A stretch of DNA of 64,000 nucleotides, from contig CALYLX010000136.1 in NCBI GenBank assembly GCA_944990035.1, positions 620,001-684,000 of the forward strand, read 5' to 3'. Source of the DNA: Clitopilus passeckerianus (lineage: Eukaryota; Basidiomycota; Agaricomycetes; Agaricales; Entolomataceae). A model generated the notes under the pieces. That model made no database searches and had not been told where the DNA came from. It worked only from the letters and a program-made list of their open reading frames with translations. The translations under genes were made by a program, and so were the position numbers. Positions 12,771-24,861 of this stretch are shown here, in pieces; position 1 is the stretch's first letter, and each line of letters starts with the position of its first letter.

Positions 12771-13332
12771 AAAAGATGTCAGTGTGTTGCGGAGACTGAG
12801 GATCATCTATGTACGCACCCTTCTCGGTGACGATTCCCTGCTACTCCTGAGATAACATCGACTTTAGGTCGTTGTCCAAGGCCATGAACATGGACAAACT
12901 TACGAAGAATTGTACTGCCTTCCTTTCCCGAATTCACGGTCATCTATAGTGGGCCTGTCCATTTTCCTTGAGCCCAGAAAAGGGCTACCTCTGACCTATA
13001 AGTATCTGGCACGAAAACGATGGATTTGCAGGGATGTTTGGACGGACCCACAACATGAAGGTACTCGAGTGAACAAAGAGGGTCCAATGATCAACTGAAC
13101 GACCACCCGCGTACCCAAAAAAGGCGATAACACCGTCACGTGGATCCCTTAAATGAAAGCGCCCACAAGAGCTTGTGACAACGGTGAAGGCCGTCAACTG
13201 CCGTGTACACACAAAAAAAAAGGTTACGGTAGACGAGCGATTGCAATATGTCATTATGAGCCAAAATTTTACAGCAGGTGCTATTGTCTTATGCCTAGCC
13301 ATCCAAAAAAAAAACCAGATTGTTGTTCAAAT
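12771..13332. other. Intergenic region upstream of the AT-hook gene
   Basis: This 560-base gap lies between the AT-hook gene start and the amidohydrolase-like gene stop, both on the minus strand. It contains A-rich tracts near 13212-13221 and 13306-13316. No coding exon was recognised. The part next to 12770 should hold the promoter of the AT-hook gene. Confidence 0.4.
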
Positions 13333-14501
13333 TCAAGCAGCCCCATAGATCCGCGACGCGTTCTCAGCGAAAACAGCGTCGACGATGTCTTGAGGAACAC
13401 CGAGTTCTGATAAAGACTCTCTTGCCATCTCGTACCAGTCGCTCGCAATCGAAGACCCGGTTGAGGTTGGGCAGGGTGATGACCCAAAGAGGATTCTTTG
13501 GAATCCAAAAGCTTCTATCACCGGTGACACTAGATTCCGGATGTCAACTTCAAAACGGTGATATCTAGGAACGAGAACACCCACAATACATCTTGATTCG
13601 TCGTTTCCATTCCCTCTTTTGCTGAGAGTCGGTACGTTCAGCCACTTCAACCGAAGGTGTGGGAGGTGTGGGTGCATCCCATGAGGGTGGAAGGAATTTG
13701 ATAGAAACATATGGGAACAAGGACAGAGTTGCTATCTGCGATTGGAATGCCAAATACGTCGGGTGATTCATGAGCTTGACTATGGGCAGTTCCAGATCAT
13801 GTGGAGGAGGAAGAATGTTGGCTGCAGGTAAAGGGGGCATCAGGGTTGCCTACCATCGGTATCACCTGTTCAAACACTTACAGAGGATAATCGGAGGGAT
13901 CTTTTCAAGACCAGAAGTGGCCTTTCCTATAATTTCCTCAAAAGATTCAAGAACCGCGTCAGAGATTGGCGCTTCAACGTCAATATCAACCGGCCGTCCT
14001 TGTTGAAGGGCCCAGTTCAAGCTGTCTGCGGCAGTCTCTGTGGACTCGTTGAAGACGGTAGCTAGGGATATCGGGACCGATGACTTTGCGAAAAAGCCGG
14101 GGATTGTTTGAGTGGTATCCTCAAGTTTGAAAGGCACGGAGAGCGATACGATCTTGACATCACTTGAGCCCAATCTACCGGCAATATTAACGATTAGATG
14201 CGGGTTTTTCGGCATTCAACTCGTCCGCTCACTTGGACGCTGCCTCCTCCAGATCTGCTCCGGGCAAAGAAATGACAATACCACCGATCCGGCTGCCTAG
14301 TGACTGCCCTGTCTCCGATTTCCACTGTGCAAGAGTATAATCGCTGTTGTAGACGATGACATTGGCGTCGACTACAGTCTGAGGCTCGGCAGCAACTGCA
14401 TCATGAGGGACGGGGAAGCTGTCCGAAGCCCCAGTGTTCGGCGGGCTAAAAGCCGAGAGAGGAAGACGAGGCTTAGGCGGACGTGTAGGCTTGGAAGACA
14501 T
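13333..14501 (-). CDS. Amidohydrolase-2-like protein lacking obvious metal ligands
   Basis: Four exons on the minus strand (14501-14233, 14174-13882, 13821-13585, 13529-13333) give 331 residues. The C-terminal half resembles the TIM-barrel amidohydrolase_2 family: helix/strand units (LELPIVKLMNHPTYLAF, PYVSIKFLPP), then SPVIEAFGFQRILFGSSP and the terminal helix DAVFAENASRIYG that ends most members. The usual N-terminal metal-binding HxH strand and the later single histidine are not visible, so an active mononuclear zinc hydrolase is doubtful. I base the family call on pattern only. The last intron (13584-13530) was chosen because it restores the FG.. motif in frame. The reading frame is otherwise intact. 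Confidence 0.6.
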
Positions 14502-15223
14502 GGACGTTGACGATGAGAGGCTCGAGATGCTCGATGGGATTTATACCGATAAAGCATCGGATATCTGCCATCAATCGCCCCTCACTACCATTGCCTTACC
14601 AGCGCTCAATTATTGTTTACAGACCATCATCCGCTTCTTAACAGCGCTCCATGTCGGAACGTATATAATAACGCGATACTGGGCCGCCCAAACAGGCTTA
14701 GAGTAGCCTTCAAGCAATTCAATGGCGGAAGGCGAATTCGAACTATGATATCCAAACCAATTATAGCAACTACTATTGCCGCATGCGGACATCATGGTCC
14801 TTGCTTTCATCGAATAGAGAATGACTACTGGAAGTCGCTGAATGTGTAAAGTATAAGGGTGAAACTGATACACGCCATACAACCAGGTTGCCATCTCGTA
14901 TGAAATTCTTCATGTCCTCCAGAATACAAAGCAAACATGATACATCACGTCCTTATGTTCTCATTCTTTGAGAGCTGTTATTATCTCTGGCGCAAGAAGA
15001 CGACATTGTTTCATTGGTTTGCCAGCTTTTATGGATTCTGCAACCCACAATTGGGGGATAGGCTTTCTATAAAGTGAACATGGAGTCGGAAACCCCACAT
15101 TACCCTATACACTTCAAATTCAAGGCCGGCTGGCACACAGCGAACTCCAACAAAAGGGTATCATTTCCGAAGAAATACCAACATCCAAAACCAGTCATTT
15201 TAATATATAGTGGAGTCCTTCAC
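14502..15223. other. Intergenic region between amidohydrolase-like gene and lipase
   Basis: About 720 bases. The left end must carry the promoter of the minus-strand gene starting at 14501. The right end is the lipase 3' UTR. An open frame at 15074-15340 overlaps the lipase 3' exon antisense and shows no family features. Nothing else was recognised. Confidence 0.4.
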
Positions 15224-16419
15224 TTAATTGCAGTAGATAGTGCCAATGTAAATGCCTTGATACGGACCCAACTGGAAAAGCATCGGTTAGATTTGATGAA
15301 ACGCTTGCGCCATGTAAATAACAGAACGTACGTGATTTAGTATGTTACCGACGAAGATGTTCGGTACAGTTTGAATTTGACATTGAGCATCGTCAGCATT
15401 GTCGGCACCGGAGCAGGCGACAGCGTTGTCTTGGCCGAGGATGTGAACCTCGTGTTGTCCATGAGCGAAGCCCAAGAAGCGGCCGGGAACGATGGGCACG
15501 ATGTCCTTTTGGTTGTTGGTTCGTTGATTGTCGGAGACCTTGGAATCAAGCAGGCTGGCAAATGCAGCGTTTCCGACTCTTGGTGTGCCGAATGTCCTCA
15601 GGGTGATCTTGGCAGAGGGGATGTTCACGGAGAAGTAGAGTGCGTCGAGCTCAGCCAAGGCACCACCGAGTGAGTGACCAACCTTTCCATCAACAAGCCG
15701 ATCAGGTTTGGAATACATTTGATCATGAAGTTGATTTACTTACAACTGTAATGCTGTTGGTACCCTTGGAGGACAACAAGCGCTTGACCTCTGCAAGGAT
15801 CTTGGTGGCGGTCTGCGCATGTGCATTGCGGAAACCGTCGTGGACTTGAACATTAGATGAAACCCCGGGGAAGAGTGAGGTATCAAGAGGATCCATGAGG
15901 ATGTTGGCATCAGTTAGTACCGAGACTCTGAACATCATTGTTAGCTGTGAGCTTTTCTTTGCAAGATTTACCTGGCTTACAATTGAGTGGGGTCAGTACC
16001 CTCATGAGCAACAACGACGGTGTTTTTGGAAGGCCAGTATCCGACGAAGTCTGATTTGTTCTGTCAGACATCTCACTTCAGGTGCGAAAGAGTGAAGGCT
16101 TACAGATTTGAACAGCGTTACCGTCACCTCCGACAAGGGTAGGCTGGAAGCCGGGGATGGCATTACAGGCCTCTGATGGGTTACTTGTCAATATACACGT
16201 ATAGTAATACTTCGACAGCATCAACTCACGTCCGCAACTCCAACCGGTCAGCTTGGAGGTAGAGCAGTATGCAGCCCTAGCAAACTGGGTGTAGGGTGCG
16301 AGGGCGGAGAGCTCTCCTGTCGACAGTGGGGTGACCGAGCGACGCTCTGGAGTCAAGGCCGGTACAGCGAATGCACCAGTTGCAGCGAGGAGAAGCACAA
16401 AGGTAGAAGATGCCCACAT
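15224..16419 (-). CDS. Secreted class 3 lipase (alpha/beta hydrolase)
   Basis: Six exons on the minus strand (16419-16230, 16172-16104, 16050-15981, 15927-15744, 15682-15332, 15271-15224) give 303 residues, typical for fungal lipase_3. A clear signal peptide opens the protein (MWASSTFVLLLAATGAFA), probably followed by a short propeptide. The nucleophile elbow is VGHSLGGAL (Ser about 175). Candidates for the acid and base are in FGTPRVGNAAFA...DIVPIVP and the C-terminal NH|LGPYQGIYIG, where the histidine lies at the last splice junction. Cysteine pairs WSCGQAC suggest a disulfide in the mature enzyme. The family hydrolyses acylglycerols or feruloyl esters outside the cell; the substrate cannot be read here. 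A TATA-like element lies about 63 bases upstream of the ATG. Confidence 0.9.
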
Positions 16420-17010
16420 TTTGACTGGAGGAAGACTCGACTGAACTCGACTCTGCTTTCACCAGGCCGCGATAAGAGCATCTTATAACCTCCTTCGAGT
16501 TTTCATATGTTAAAGAACTCCTACCAATCAGGAAGACTCAGAGCGTCGCATAGCGCAGAAAGTGTCACGAGTGGTGGTCTGTTGTAGTAAAAGTAGGATC
16601 GAACATATGGTGCATCGCGAGGCAGAAGCTAAAAAAAGTCCGCGCAGGTAAGCCATCAACGCAGGATACTCGAATCCAGCCACCGTCGTCAAGAGATGTT
16701 GGGCGTCAATGAAGGTAATCATGCGATGTATGGTCATATGATGCCAGCTGGACATTGACCTGAGAGGTGTGCCCCGAATAAAGGCTCCCGTCGGTTTCCC
16801 TTGGGATATCAGAAGGAAGTTTCATTGGATGTAGAGATGCCTGAGCGCTGCGGGGATTTCAAGATCGAACCATCCCTTTTGTTCGCATAATTAAAATGAG
16901 ACCACATGACAAGCAAGCACGCTGAGGCCGATGTAAAATCCAGATAAATCCGTTGATACGACAGGAGTGCAGTAAGCGACCTAGAGGTTCTACAGGGATG
17001 TTTATGCACC
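16420..17010. other. Intergenic region between lipase promoter and Rad26 3' end
   Basis: The part next to 16419 is the lipase promoter (TATA-like element at 16482-16488). The part next to 17010 should be the Rad26 3' UTR. Three CATATG hexamers lie at about 16504, 16603 and 16735. I do not know if they matter. No coding exon was recognised. Confidence 0.4.
16482..16488 (-). promoter_or_regulatory. TATA-like element of the lipase gene
   Basis: TTATAAG read on the minus strand, about 63 bases before the lipase start codon. The spacing is typical for TATA-driven fungal genes, which are often inducible secreted enzymes. Confidence 0.5.
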
Positions 17011-20000
17011 TCAATTGGCCCTGTGGCCCAACAACTCGGCCTCCATCTCCTCCTCATCTTCCTCACGTAGGTCAGTTGTATAGGTTTGCCAGGTGCGGTC
17101 AGCCTCAGGACCATCAAGAACGTGGTCCAAAATGTCTCGAGCAATATCTGTGGACATCATGAATTACCCCGCATCATCTCACTTGATCGGCAGGCGTACC
17201 TGTAAGCGCCATCAATTCTGCCCTTCCCCGCTCCTCAATCCAATCCGGGGCTTCCCCATAAGTCAGTCGGCCAAATGTCACGACAAATGGGTGTATCAGG
17301 CCATAGAAAACGCGATGAGGTGCAACGTAGAGTTTCTGTCGAAGGTTCAGAAACGACGCTGAGGAGAATACCAGATAGTGGAGGAAGAACAAAGTCTGAT
17401 TGATGTTGCGAATCCTCCTGGTCAAAACGAAGTCAGCGAGTTATCAGCGCGAAGAAAATCTTGTCTCACGACAGCACATCGGCGGAATCCGCCAGTAGTA
17501 ACTCCTCGTCGTCTTCCCAAAAGGGCGTGGTGAGCTGAGAAAGGAATAGGATGACGGCGGGTATAATGGAACTAGATAAGAGTAGGTGATTATGTACATC
17601 AGGTTGCGACGTCGAGAGAAGTGCGAAGAAGGCGAGAATCAATCTCTTCAATTCTATCGACTAGTGTGATTTTCTGTCAACGAATGAGCGTTGGGGCCGT
17701 GTTCCTGACAACGTACCTCCGAGGAATGTCGCAGGTTTTCCACTAGTAGAAGGCACAGTCTTTCTATTAGAGGGATCTTCACGGGGACTTGGGCTCGGCC
17801 CGGATCTGTCGGGATTTCTGGCATAGAGAGTATTCCTCGACAGAGGTTGCGGTCTGGAATAACAGTTCTCAGATATATGGGAGGGAAATCAATGTCAACG
17901 CCGTACGGGAAGCAAGAACGGCAAGAAGTCGCGAAATCTTTAGCCAAATGGTCTGTGAAGAACCATGGTTCAGCAGATTGACCAGGTTTTGCCAGCGATG
18001 AGGGATGATAGTCAGCCTGTGGCAAGGTTAGTGACATCAATCTTACGCGTGGATTGGTCTTCAAGCTCACTTCTCAACGACCCGGTCGTCAGCGTTGAAG
18101 CAGAGTGCCTCCAAAACAGCTGCAACTCCGGCTGCAACCGTCTCGGGAACATGCTTCTGTTTCTCGTCGATAAGCTCGAGTACCATTACAAGCATATGGT
18201 GACCGGACTCGTCATTGTGCGTGGAAAGCATAGTTGGTCCAAAATTAGGTAAAGCATATAGAAGGGCTGTTAATAGGTTGAGAGCAACTGCCAAGCACGA
18301 CCACTACTGCTTGTTAGTCAACTGAAACCAAGATGTTCCTGCAACTCACCGATTTCCATCTTCTGAGGATTGGCATAATGGTGACAAGGGTATTTGAGAT
18401 GGAGTTCACCGCATATTCGAAGTCTTCGGGCGTTGAGGATGTTGCGAGTGCGCCCAGCAATCGATCGCAAGAAGACGAGTATGTCTTATAAAGGTTCAGG
18501 CTGGATTCGTTTGCTTCAACTGATCCGGTTTCCTGCAGTAAGATGTGTATTGTCGGGTGCGACGCCTCTGGGGCAATGTGAGTGAAAGTGATCCTTAAGA
18601 GCTGAAAAAAATGTTAAAAATGACAGTATGTATAATATCATTTTATTCACCTCCGCAACAGGATTAACAGGTTCAAACTGTGGTTCCTCAAACGTAGGGG
18701 TAAGCCCACCCGTGTCATCGAGGTCCAGTTGGTTGAATTCATCGGCCATGACTTGCTGATCATCTGTCATATGGACGTCTTCACCCAAACCCATAGATTG
18801 TGGGGTTGTAGAAGGAAAAAATGGGGCATCAACATTCATCTGGGACTGAGAGGTATGTCTCCGGAATCTAGAGCCCTTAGAAGGCGTCGTAGGTGGTTCG
18901 TACGCTGTAGAATCGGGTGCTTGGCCAGGTCCGCTGTTGAAAGCGTTCTGGAACCCGGGAAGGAAACTGCTCTTCGTTTGTTTACGGGCTGGTATGCCAC
19001 CTCCCATTTGCGTGGTCGACGGGAAACTGGTTGCCTGCGAAGGTTGTGGCAAATTCCTATTTTTCTTGGTGTCTCGGCCGTTCGATTCCTCGTAGAATTA
19101 AGCGCGGCTCTGATGCTCTCTTGCTCATTGTGCTTGAAGGAGAGTTCAGTCTTGATCCGTTCTATCTCTTCCCTCATGTCCCTCTGCAAACGCATCCGGC
19201 TTGATATGGCCTCCTCCCTCTCTGCTTTCAGGCTAGCGATCTGATCCGCGTGCGCTTTCGCTGTCTATAATCACAACTTGGTTTTGAGGAGAATATGCTA
19301 GAATTTATATCGATAGTTACCCGTTCAGCGCCCTTCCTAAGGATGGTGACCTCTCCTTCCTTAGCTTGCCTCGCTGTGATAGAGTCTTGAAGGGCAGTTT
19401 GGATTTTTGTGTTCTCTTTGCTTAACTGGACCAATGTGAATGGCAAAGCACTCAAATGAGGAGAAGGCTTCGGACCTCTTCAAACTTGGATTTAAGCTGA
19501 TTAAGTTGCAGTTGAAGTTCTTCTGCGATGTTTGTAGAAGGACCGGAGTCTACCATCATAGAAACGCCCCCCCGTGCTGCATGTTGATGAATTGGAGGTT
19601 GCCTTTGACCTCTGCCCATACTGTCATTAACATGACCAGTCTGTGGTACATTCACAGGCGTAGACGTAGCGAGAGGACCGCTGCCTGGCCTGGCACTAAA
19701 CCCGAATGAAGGTGGAGGAACATGGAGTACAGGAGACGCATGCCGATTTAGACCTGTAGTTTGAGGCGCATTTCGACAGGCATTCTGGGGAGGAATTACA
19801 AGTGCGGGAGTACATTGTGCGGGGATCTTCTCCGGTATCCCAAGGGCAGTATAGTTTCCATCAAACTCGAGTGAAATGTCCGGAAGGGTGTCTAGTTCAT
19901 TGAGTGAAGGAAATCGGTTTGTAGCTGGGAAATTGTTTGTCTTCTGGCGCTTTGCTGGGGGAGGTGCTTGGTCTTGTGTAAAGTACTTCTGTTCCTCGCG

Positions 20001-20069
20001 GTCAAGTGCAGCCAGGGTCTGTTCATCGAAAACGACATCGTCGTCGAAGTAGTCGTCAAAATCTGACAT
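17011..20069 (-). CDS. DNA damage checkpoint protein, Rad26/ATRIP/Ddc2 family
   Basis: About ten minus-strand exons: 20069-19476, 19425-19321, 19264-18651, 18601-18350, 18303-18071, 18016-17907, 17853-17717, 17660-17470, 17417-17200, 17147-17011. Length is about 840-863 residues. The architecture matches the ATR partner: acidic N-terminus (SDFDDYFDDDVVFDEQTLA, a candidate RPA-binding patch), then a coiled coil (about residues 175-280, rich in K/E heptads). A helical-repeat C-terminal half follows ([46 protein letters not shown]). The protein would recruit the ATR/Rad3 kinase to RPA-coated single-stranded DNA. Family assignment rests on this layout, not on a sharp motif. Exon 3 loses frame near 19060: either one base is missing in a T5 run (19060-19064), or a GC-AG intron at 19124-19057 is removed. 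It is divergent from UPF2. Confidence 0.65.
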
Positions 20070-20171
20070 CGACCCCAGTGGAGGCAGGAGCGCAGAGATC
20101 AAAGGCCGTCACAACCAGTCACAGCCAATTGAAGCGCCTCTCATCTTGAACTTGGAAGGGCGGTAGTCTTC
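20070..20171. promoter_or_regulatory. Shared divergent promoter, Rad26-like / UPF2
   Basis: Only 102 bases separate the two start codons, so transcription of both genes must start from this interval. No TATA box is obvious, as is usual for housekeeping genes. Confidence 0.6.
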
Positions 20172-23100
20172 ATGGACACAGTCGCCAATGGATCTAACGT
20201 TCCAGCCAAAGTGGAAGAAGAGAAAGCTCGCCACGAAAGACGTCTAAACCTCAAACAAACAAATCTGCAACCGGCTGTACAAGGCGAGTACATACCTAGG
20301 CTGCTCTAACACGGATGTGTAATCCATCGTTTTTAGGCCAAGATTCCTTCAAGGATTCATCTCTTAAACGCCATACTGCCTTAATCAAACGAATTCGCCA
20401 GTCTCTAGCTGTGGACAACCGCGACCAGATCCTCAAGGATATTGAATCTCTTTCATTGGAGAAATATATTGAAGAGATCGCTGGCGCTATAATTGACGGA
20501 ATTTCGCGATGCAAAACCGAGCGAGATGTTTGGGCAGCTGTTGAGGTGAGTCTTGCTGGATGAAAACGGGCGGGCCTGCCAATAACATCCAATACAGGTA
20601 ATCTCTACCTTGCATTGTAGGTTCCCGAAGACCTTCATGTCGGCACTTCTGCCCTTGCTGTCGACCGCCATCAGTGCTCCCAACAAGGCTCAGCTCAACG
20701 CTCTGGCGCCGGAACAACGCGAGAAAGAAGAGTCTGCAAGAGTAACCCGGCAACGTCCAGTGCTGCGTGTATGCTCCGAGCTTGCCTTAGTCGGCCTGAT
20801 CCAGGATGGCCCAGGGAGGAGTGGGGGTGAATGGATAATGAAGGTTATCAAGGAATTGGTAATACATCGTACATTCTCTATTTTGCACACAACTCATTAC
20901 AAGCCTTAGTTATCAAACGATCCTAACCTCGGCTCCTTGCCATTATTGACTACATTCTTGAAGACATACTCCCGACCTTACCTCGGCATCACGCCCCCGG
21001 CTACTACCAAGCAAGCTGATGGAGTTGGTTCCCCAAATGCTACCTTCCCAGCCTTGTCTCTCGAGGAGAACGAACTGGTGGAACAAGAAATTCGGGACCG
21101 ATTCAAGCGTATGTGTGAAGGCTATTATGATAATGTTTGCAAGAAACTTGTCATCGAACACAAGGTCTCAAGACCTCCCTATCTCCATATTTTATCCGAA
21201 TGCTAACACATCGTGTGAGTAGCGTCTACAAGAACAAGATAAGCGTAACCATGAGGCATACATACGGTCTGGGGAGATTTTTGAAGATCGCCAACAAGCA
21301 TATGAGAAGATGACGAAGAGCTACGAGAAGCTTCTTGCGAGTTGCCAATCGTACGAAAATTTTCTTCATAAGATGACGCTTCTCATACATTTTCTAGTCT
21401 ATCGGAGTTATTGTACATCTCTCTGCCTCCACTTCCTACTGCTTCGCAGAAATCGGACTCCATTCTGATTGGTGCCAATGGCGCCGGCAACACGGACAAC
21501 GACCAAGAGCTGACAGTCGCTGGTGGGAAATGGGAAGATGAGGAAGAACGAAGGTTCTTCGAGGATATCCAGGACCTCAAAGATTTCGTTCCCAGTAGTG
21601 TTTTGGGGCTGGAGAAAGATGAGCCAGATGAAGTCAAGTCCGATCGGGGAGAGGATGATGATAAAGAGGATCTTAAGAAACTCGAGGAAGAGTTAGACAA
21701 GCTGACCGTCGATGACACTGCGAAGAATGAGACAACACGGAAAGACACATCCATAGAGACGGAGAAGGACGAAAGGTGTGTTGATTACCCTACCCAAGAG
21801 ATTATCCGCTAAATACTTGTAATATAAGTCCCCCGACAGAACCTTCTACGCCAAAGGCTGAAACACCACCTTTGTCTCCTCATTTGACACCCCAAGGGCC
21901 GTCGCAATTGCTTACTGCACTTCTCCTCCGCCTGCCAGAGGCCACGAACAGGTCCCTCATGGATCAAGCGGCGATTGATTTTGCATTTCTGAACTCAAAG
22001 GCCGCTCGTAAGAGGCTTGTCAAGGTTAGCCCACCCAAGTACAATTATCCCACCTGACAAGTCTTCAGTTCCTTGGCCAAGTTCCGAAAAACAGAATCGA
22101 CCTGTTACCTCACTATTCCAGACTTGTGGCAACTCTCAATCCATATATGCCTGACGTTGGGAAAGACCTCGTCTCAGTCGTATGTATCTCGAAAACAGTA
22201 CTTCTCCCCACCATTCTAAATAGCTTCTAGTTGGAGGATGAGTTCCGGTATCTCCAACGGAAGAAGAATGTTCATGAACTGTCAGAAGTCCGCAATAAGG
22301 TTCGTGATGGCTCACAATCAACCTTCAGGCATTTATTGACCGGTATGCCAGAATATTGCATTTCTCTCCAGTCTGACCAAATTCGGCGTGGTCCCGTCTC
22401 ATGTCATCCTGCACATGTTCAAAGTCTGCTTGGATGACTTCTCGGGATCAAACATCGAGACGCTTGCACTACTTCTTGAAGGTTGTGGTCGTTTCCTTCT
22501 CAGGAATGAAGAAACGTCTGCAAGGTTCGGCACAATGGTATAGCAATTGACACTCAAATGGGGGCGGCACTGATGCCCTTCCTAGCTGGAACTGATGAAA
22601 CGGAAGCAAAGCATGCAACACTTTGATCAGCGCCAACTCCTGCTACTGGAGAATGCGTACTATCAGTGTAATCCTCCAGAGCGTGCCCCTCGGGAGATTA
22701 AACAACGAACTCCGATGGAGCTCTTCATTCATCACCTGCTGTTCGACGTCCTCTCTAAGAAGACTATTGACAAGGTCCTGAAATTAATCCGGAAACTCGA
22801 TTGGGAGAAAGAAGAGAACCGAATCACACTGTTCAAGATATTTACAAAACCGTGGAAAATCACCTTCAGCAATATCAGCCTCCTCGCCATGCTAACCTAC
22901 GACTTGCAACGTCATCACCCTGCGTTCACCCTTGCTGTTGTTGATCAAGTCTTGGAAGACGTTCGTCGAGGCTTGGAACAAAATGTTTATACATACAACC
23001 AACGGCGTCTAGCCACGATGAAATATCTTGGGGAATTATATATCTACCGGCTCTTTAGTTCCAGCATTATTTTTGATACCTTATGGTCCCTTGTCACCTA

Positions 23101-24422
23101 TGGGCACCGTGAGTACAGAATTGTATATTAGGAGCACTGAGCTGACCAGTTGTAATAGCTGACGGCCGGCCTTTACCCAAGCAGGTTGTTCCTTTGGACA
23201 TGCCAGATGACTTCTTCAGGATCAGATTGGTTTGCGTGCTTCTCGACACTTGTGGCATGTGCTTTGACAGAGGCACGCAGAAGAAGAAATTAGACAACTT
23301 CCTTATCTTCTTCCAGGTATGATCCATAATATCCTTCGTGGAGTTCTTCATTAACCAGTTCTATCCCCGCATAGTATTACATTCACTGCAAAGAACCTCC
23401 CCCTATGGATGTTGATTTCATGCTCACAGATTCCCTGGAGGTATTGCTCGACGGCCTTTGTATCAATTTCTCACTCGACTAACCCCTATGAATCAGGCGG
23501 TCCGACCGAAACTTCAACCGGCTAAAACCCTTGAAGAGGCCGCAATCGCGGTGGACGAGATGTTCAACGTTGCCTATCAGAGCCAAGGTAAAAATCATGT
23601 CGTTTAGGTGGAGTTTCAATTGACACAGTGTTCGTTAGCCCACGAGGACAGCGGGGATGACAGTGGTGACGAGATGGATGAGGAGAGATCTAACGTCGAG
23701 GGTTCAAGAGACGACGACGACGATGACGCAAACGACGCTCCCGACTCACCGGTATGTTTGACATGTGACCGAACTTTCTTGAAACAATCTTATGAGGTAC
23801 CAGGTCGAGGACCGGGCGCCGTCTCCAGATACCGAAATTGTTCTCTCAGCCAGCAATTCTTTGCAAGAGAATCTCGGTCCAACTGCTGAAGCAGACGCAG
23901 AATTTACCAAAGAATTAGTCAAGCTTATGACCGACAACTCGAGTGATGCTAGGAGGGTGGATAAGCGGACCGCCCTTGCCCTTTGGGATTCTGCTGTTAT
24001 TCCGCCTAATGCTCGCAAGAAGAAGGTCGCTGAATCAGATGACGACGTGGACGCTGCTGAGGCCAAACAACGTGATATGATGGCTTTTACCGTTATCACT
24101 CGGCGTGGAAACAAGCAACAGGTTTGTCTTCGTCAAGCTTATAATTCGAAGCACAGTTGGCTGAGGATAATCTAGACTCGACAACTGGCTGTGCCTTCTG
24201 AGTCGGCCTTGGCTGTCCATACACGTTCCGCTCAACTACAAGACAAGGTTGAACAGGAGCACCTCAAGCGCCTGGTTCTCGATTATGAGCAACGCGAAGA
24301 AGCAGAAGAACAAAGAGGTTTGCTGGCGGCATCTGTCATCCACGTTAATTCGGCTAATACTAGACACAGCGGTTGAAGCCAGAAGCCGTCCAAATGTGAT
24401 CAAGATCCGCATTGCTGGTTGA
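20172..24422 (+). CDS. UPF2: Nonsense-mediated mRNA decay factor UPF2 (NMD2)
   Basis: Eighteen exons give about 1122 residues, all in phase. Starts and ends: 20172-20283, 20337-20545, 20598-20858, 20910-21164, 21223-21350, 21398-21775, 21829-22024, 22069-22179, 22231-22299, 22352-22537, 22586-23108, 23159-23316, 23375-23440, 23497-23587, 23639-23751, 23804-24121, 24176-24317, 24370-24422. MIF4G-type helical repeats are clear (SLKRHTALIKRI; NIAFLSSLTKFGVVPSHVIL; ENAYYQCNPPERAP; LFSGV-like blocks absent). A strongly acidic linker (DEERSNVEGSRDDDDDD) precedes the C-terminal UPF1-binding region (MMAFTVITRRGNKQQ). UPF2 bridges UPF1 and UPF3 at premature stop codons. Intron 1 (20284-20336) works only with a GC donor (AAG|GCGAGT). 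Confidence 0.93.
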
Positions 24423-24861
24423 TAAACCACGCTTCTCGTTCAAGCTATTCCATGATTACAGGAGCTTACCAGGTATAACGCGCCGACCAGGATTCAGAAC
24501 CGTACGGGCTCTCCGGCCGGTCGGCCATGTTTTGCGTATTCTCAACACGCGGAATTGCGCCTGTATTGCCGTTGATGGCTGGCACAGGATTGCACAGAGC
24601 ACCATCGAGCATACTGCTCTCGAAGATAACAGCTTAGGAATGCATGACGATTGCTTGCAATAGATAGATATCCCTTCCGATGTAACCCTATGAACGAACT
24701 GGCTGAACCTTTGTGCGATTGCCCCAGTTACTCCGGGTGGTGGAACGATCAGGTGTCGTTGAGAGCCAAACTCGTGTGATCAGCTAGCGCCAACGTGTTA
24801 ATCCACGATCCAAAAATTTGAACGCTGTCTTCGTCCAGTTTCTGTTAAACCTAAGAGTGCA
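24423..24861. other. Intergenic region UPF2 to SND1
   Basis: About 440 bases between two co-directional genes. It must contain the UPF2 3' end and the SND1 promoter. No exon or RNA gene was recognised. Confidence 0.4.

Noticed and set aside
15074..15340. An 88-codon plus-strand open frame next to the lipase
   Set aside because: It overlaps the last lipase exons antisense, has no motif and no splice partner. The lipase exon at 15271-15224 explains the sequence.
19060..19064. Programmed -1 frameshift in the Rad26-like gene
   Set aside because: No canonical slippery heptamer or downstream structure is evident. A missing base or a GC-AG intron is simpler.
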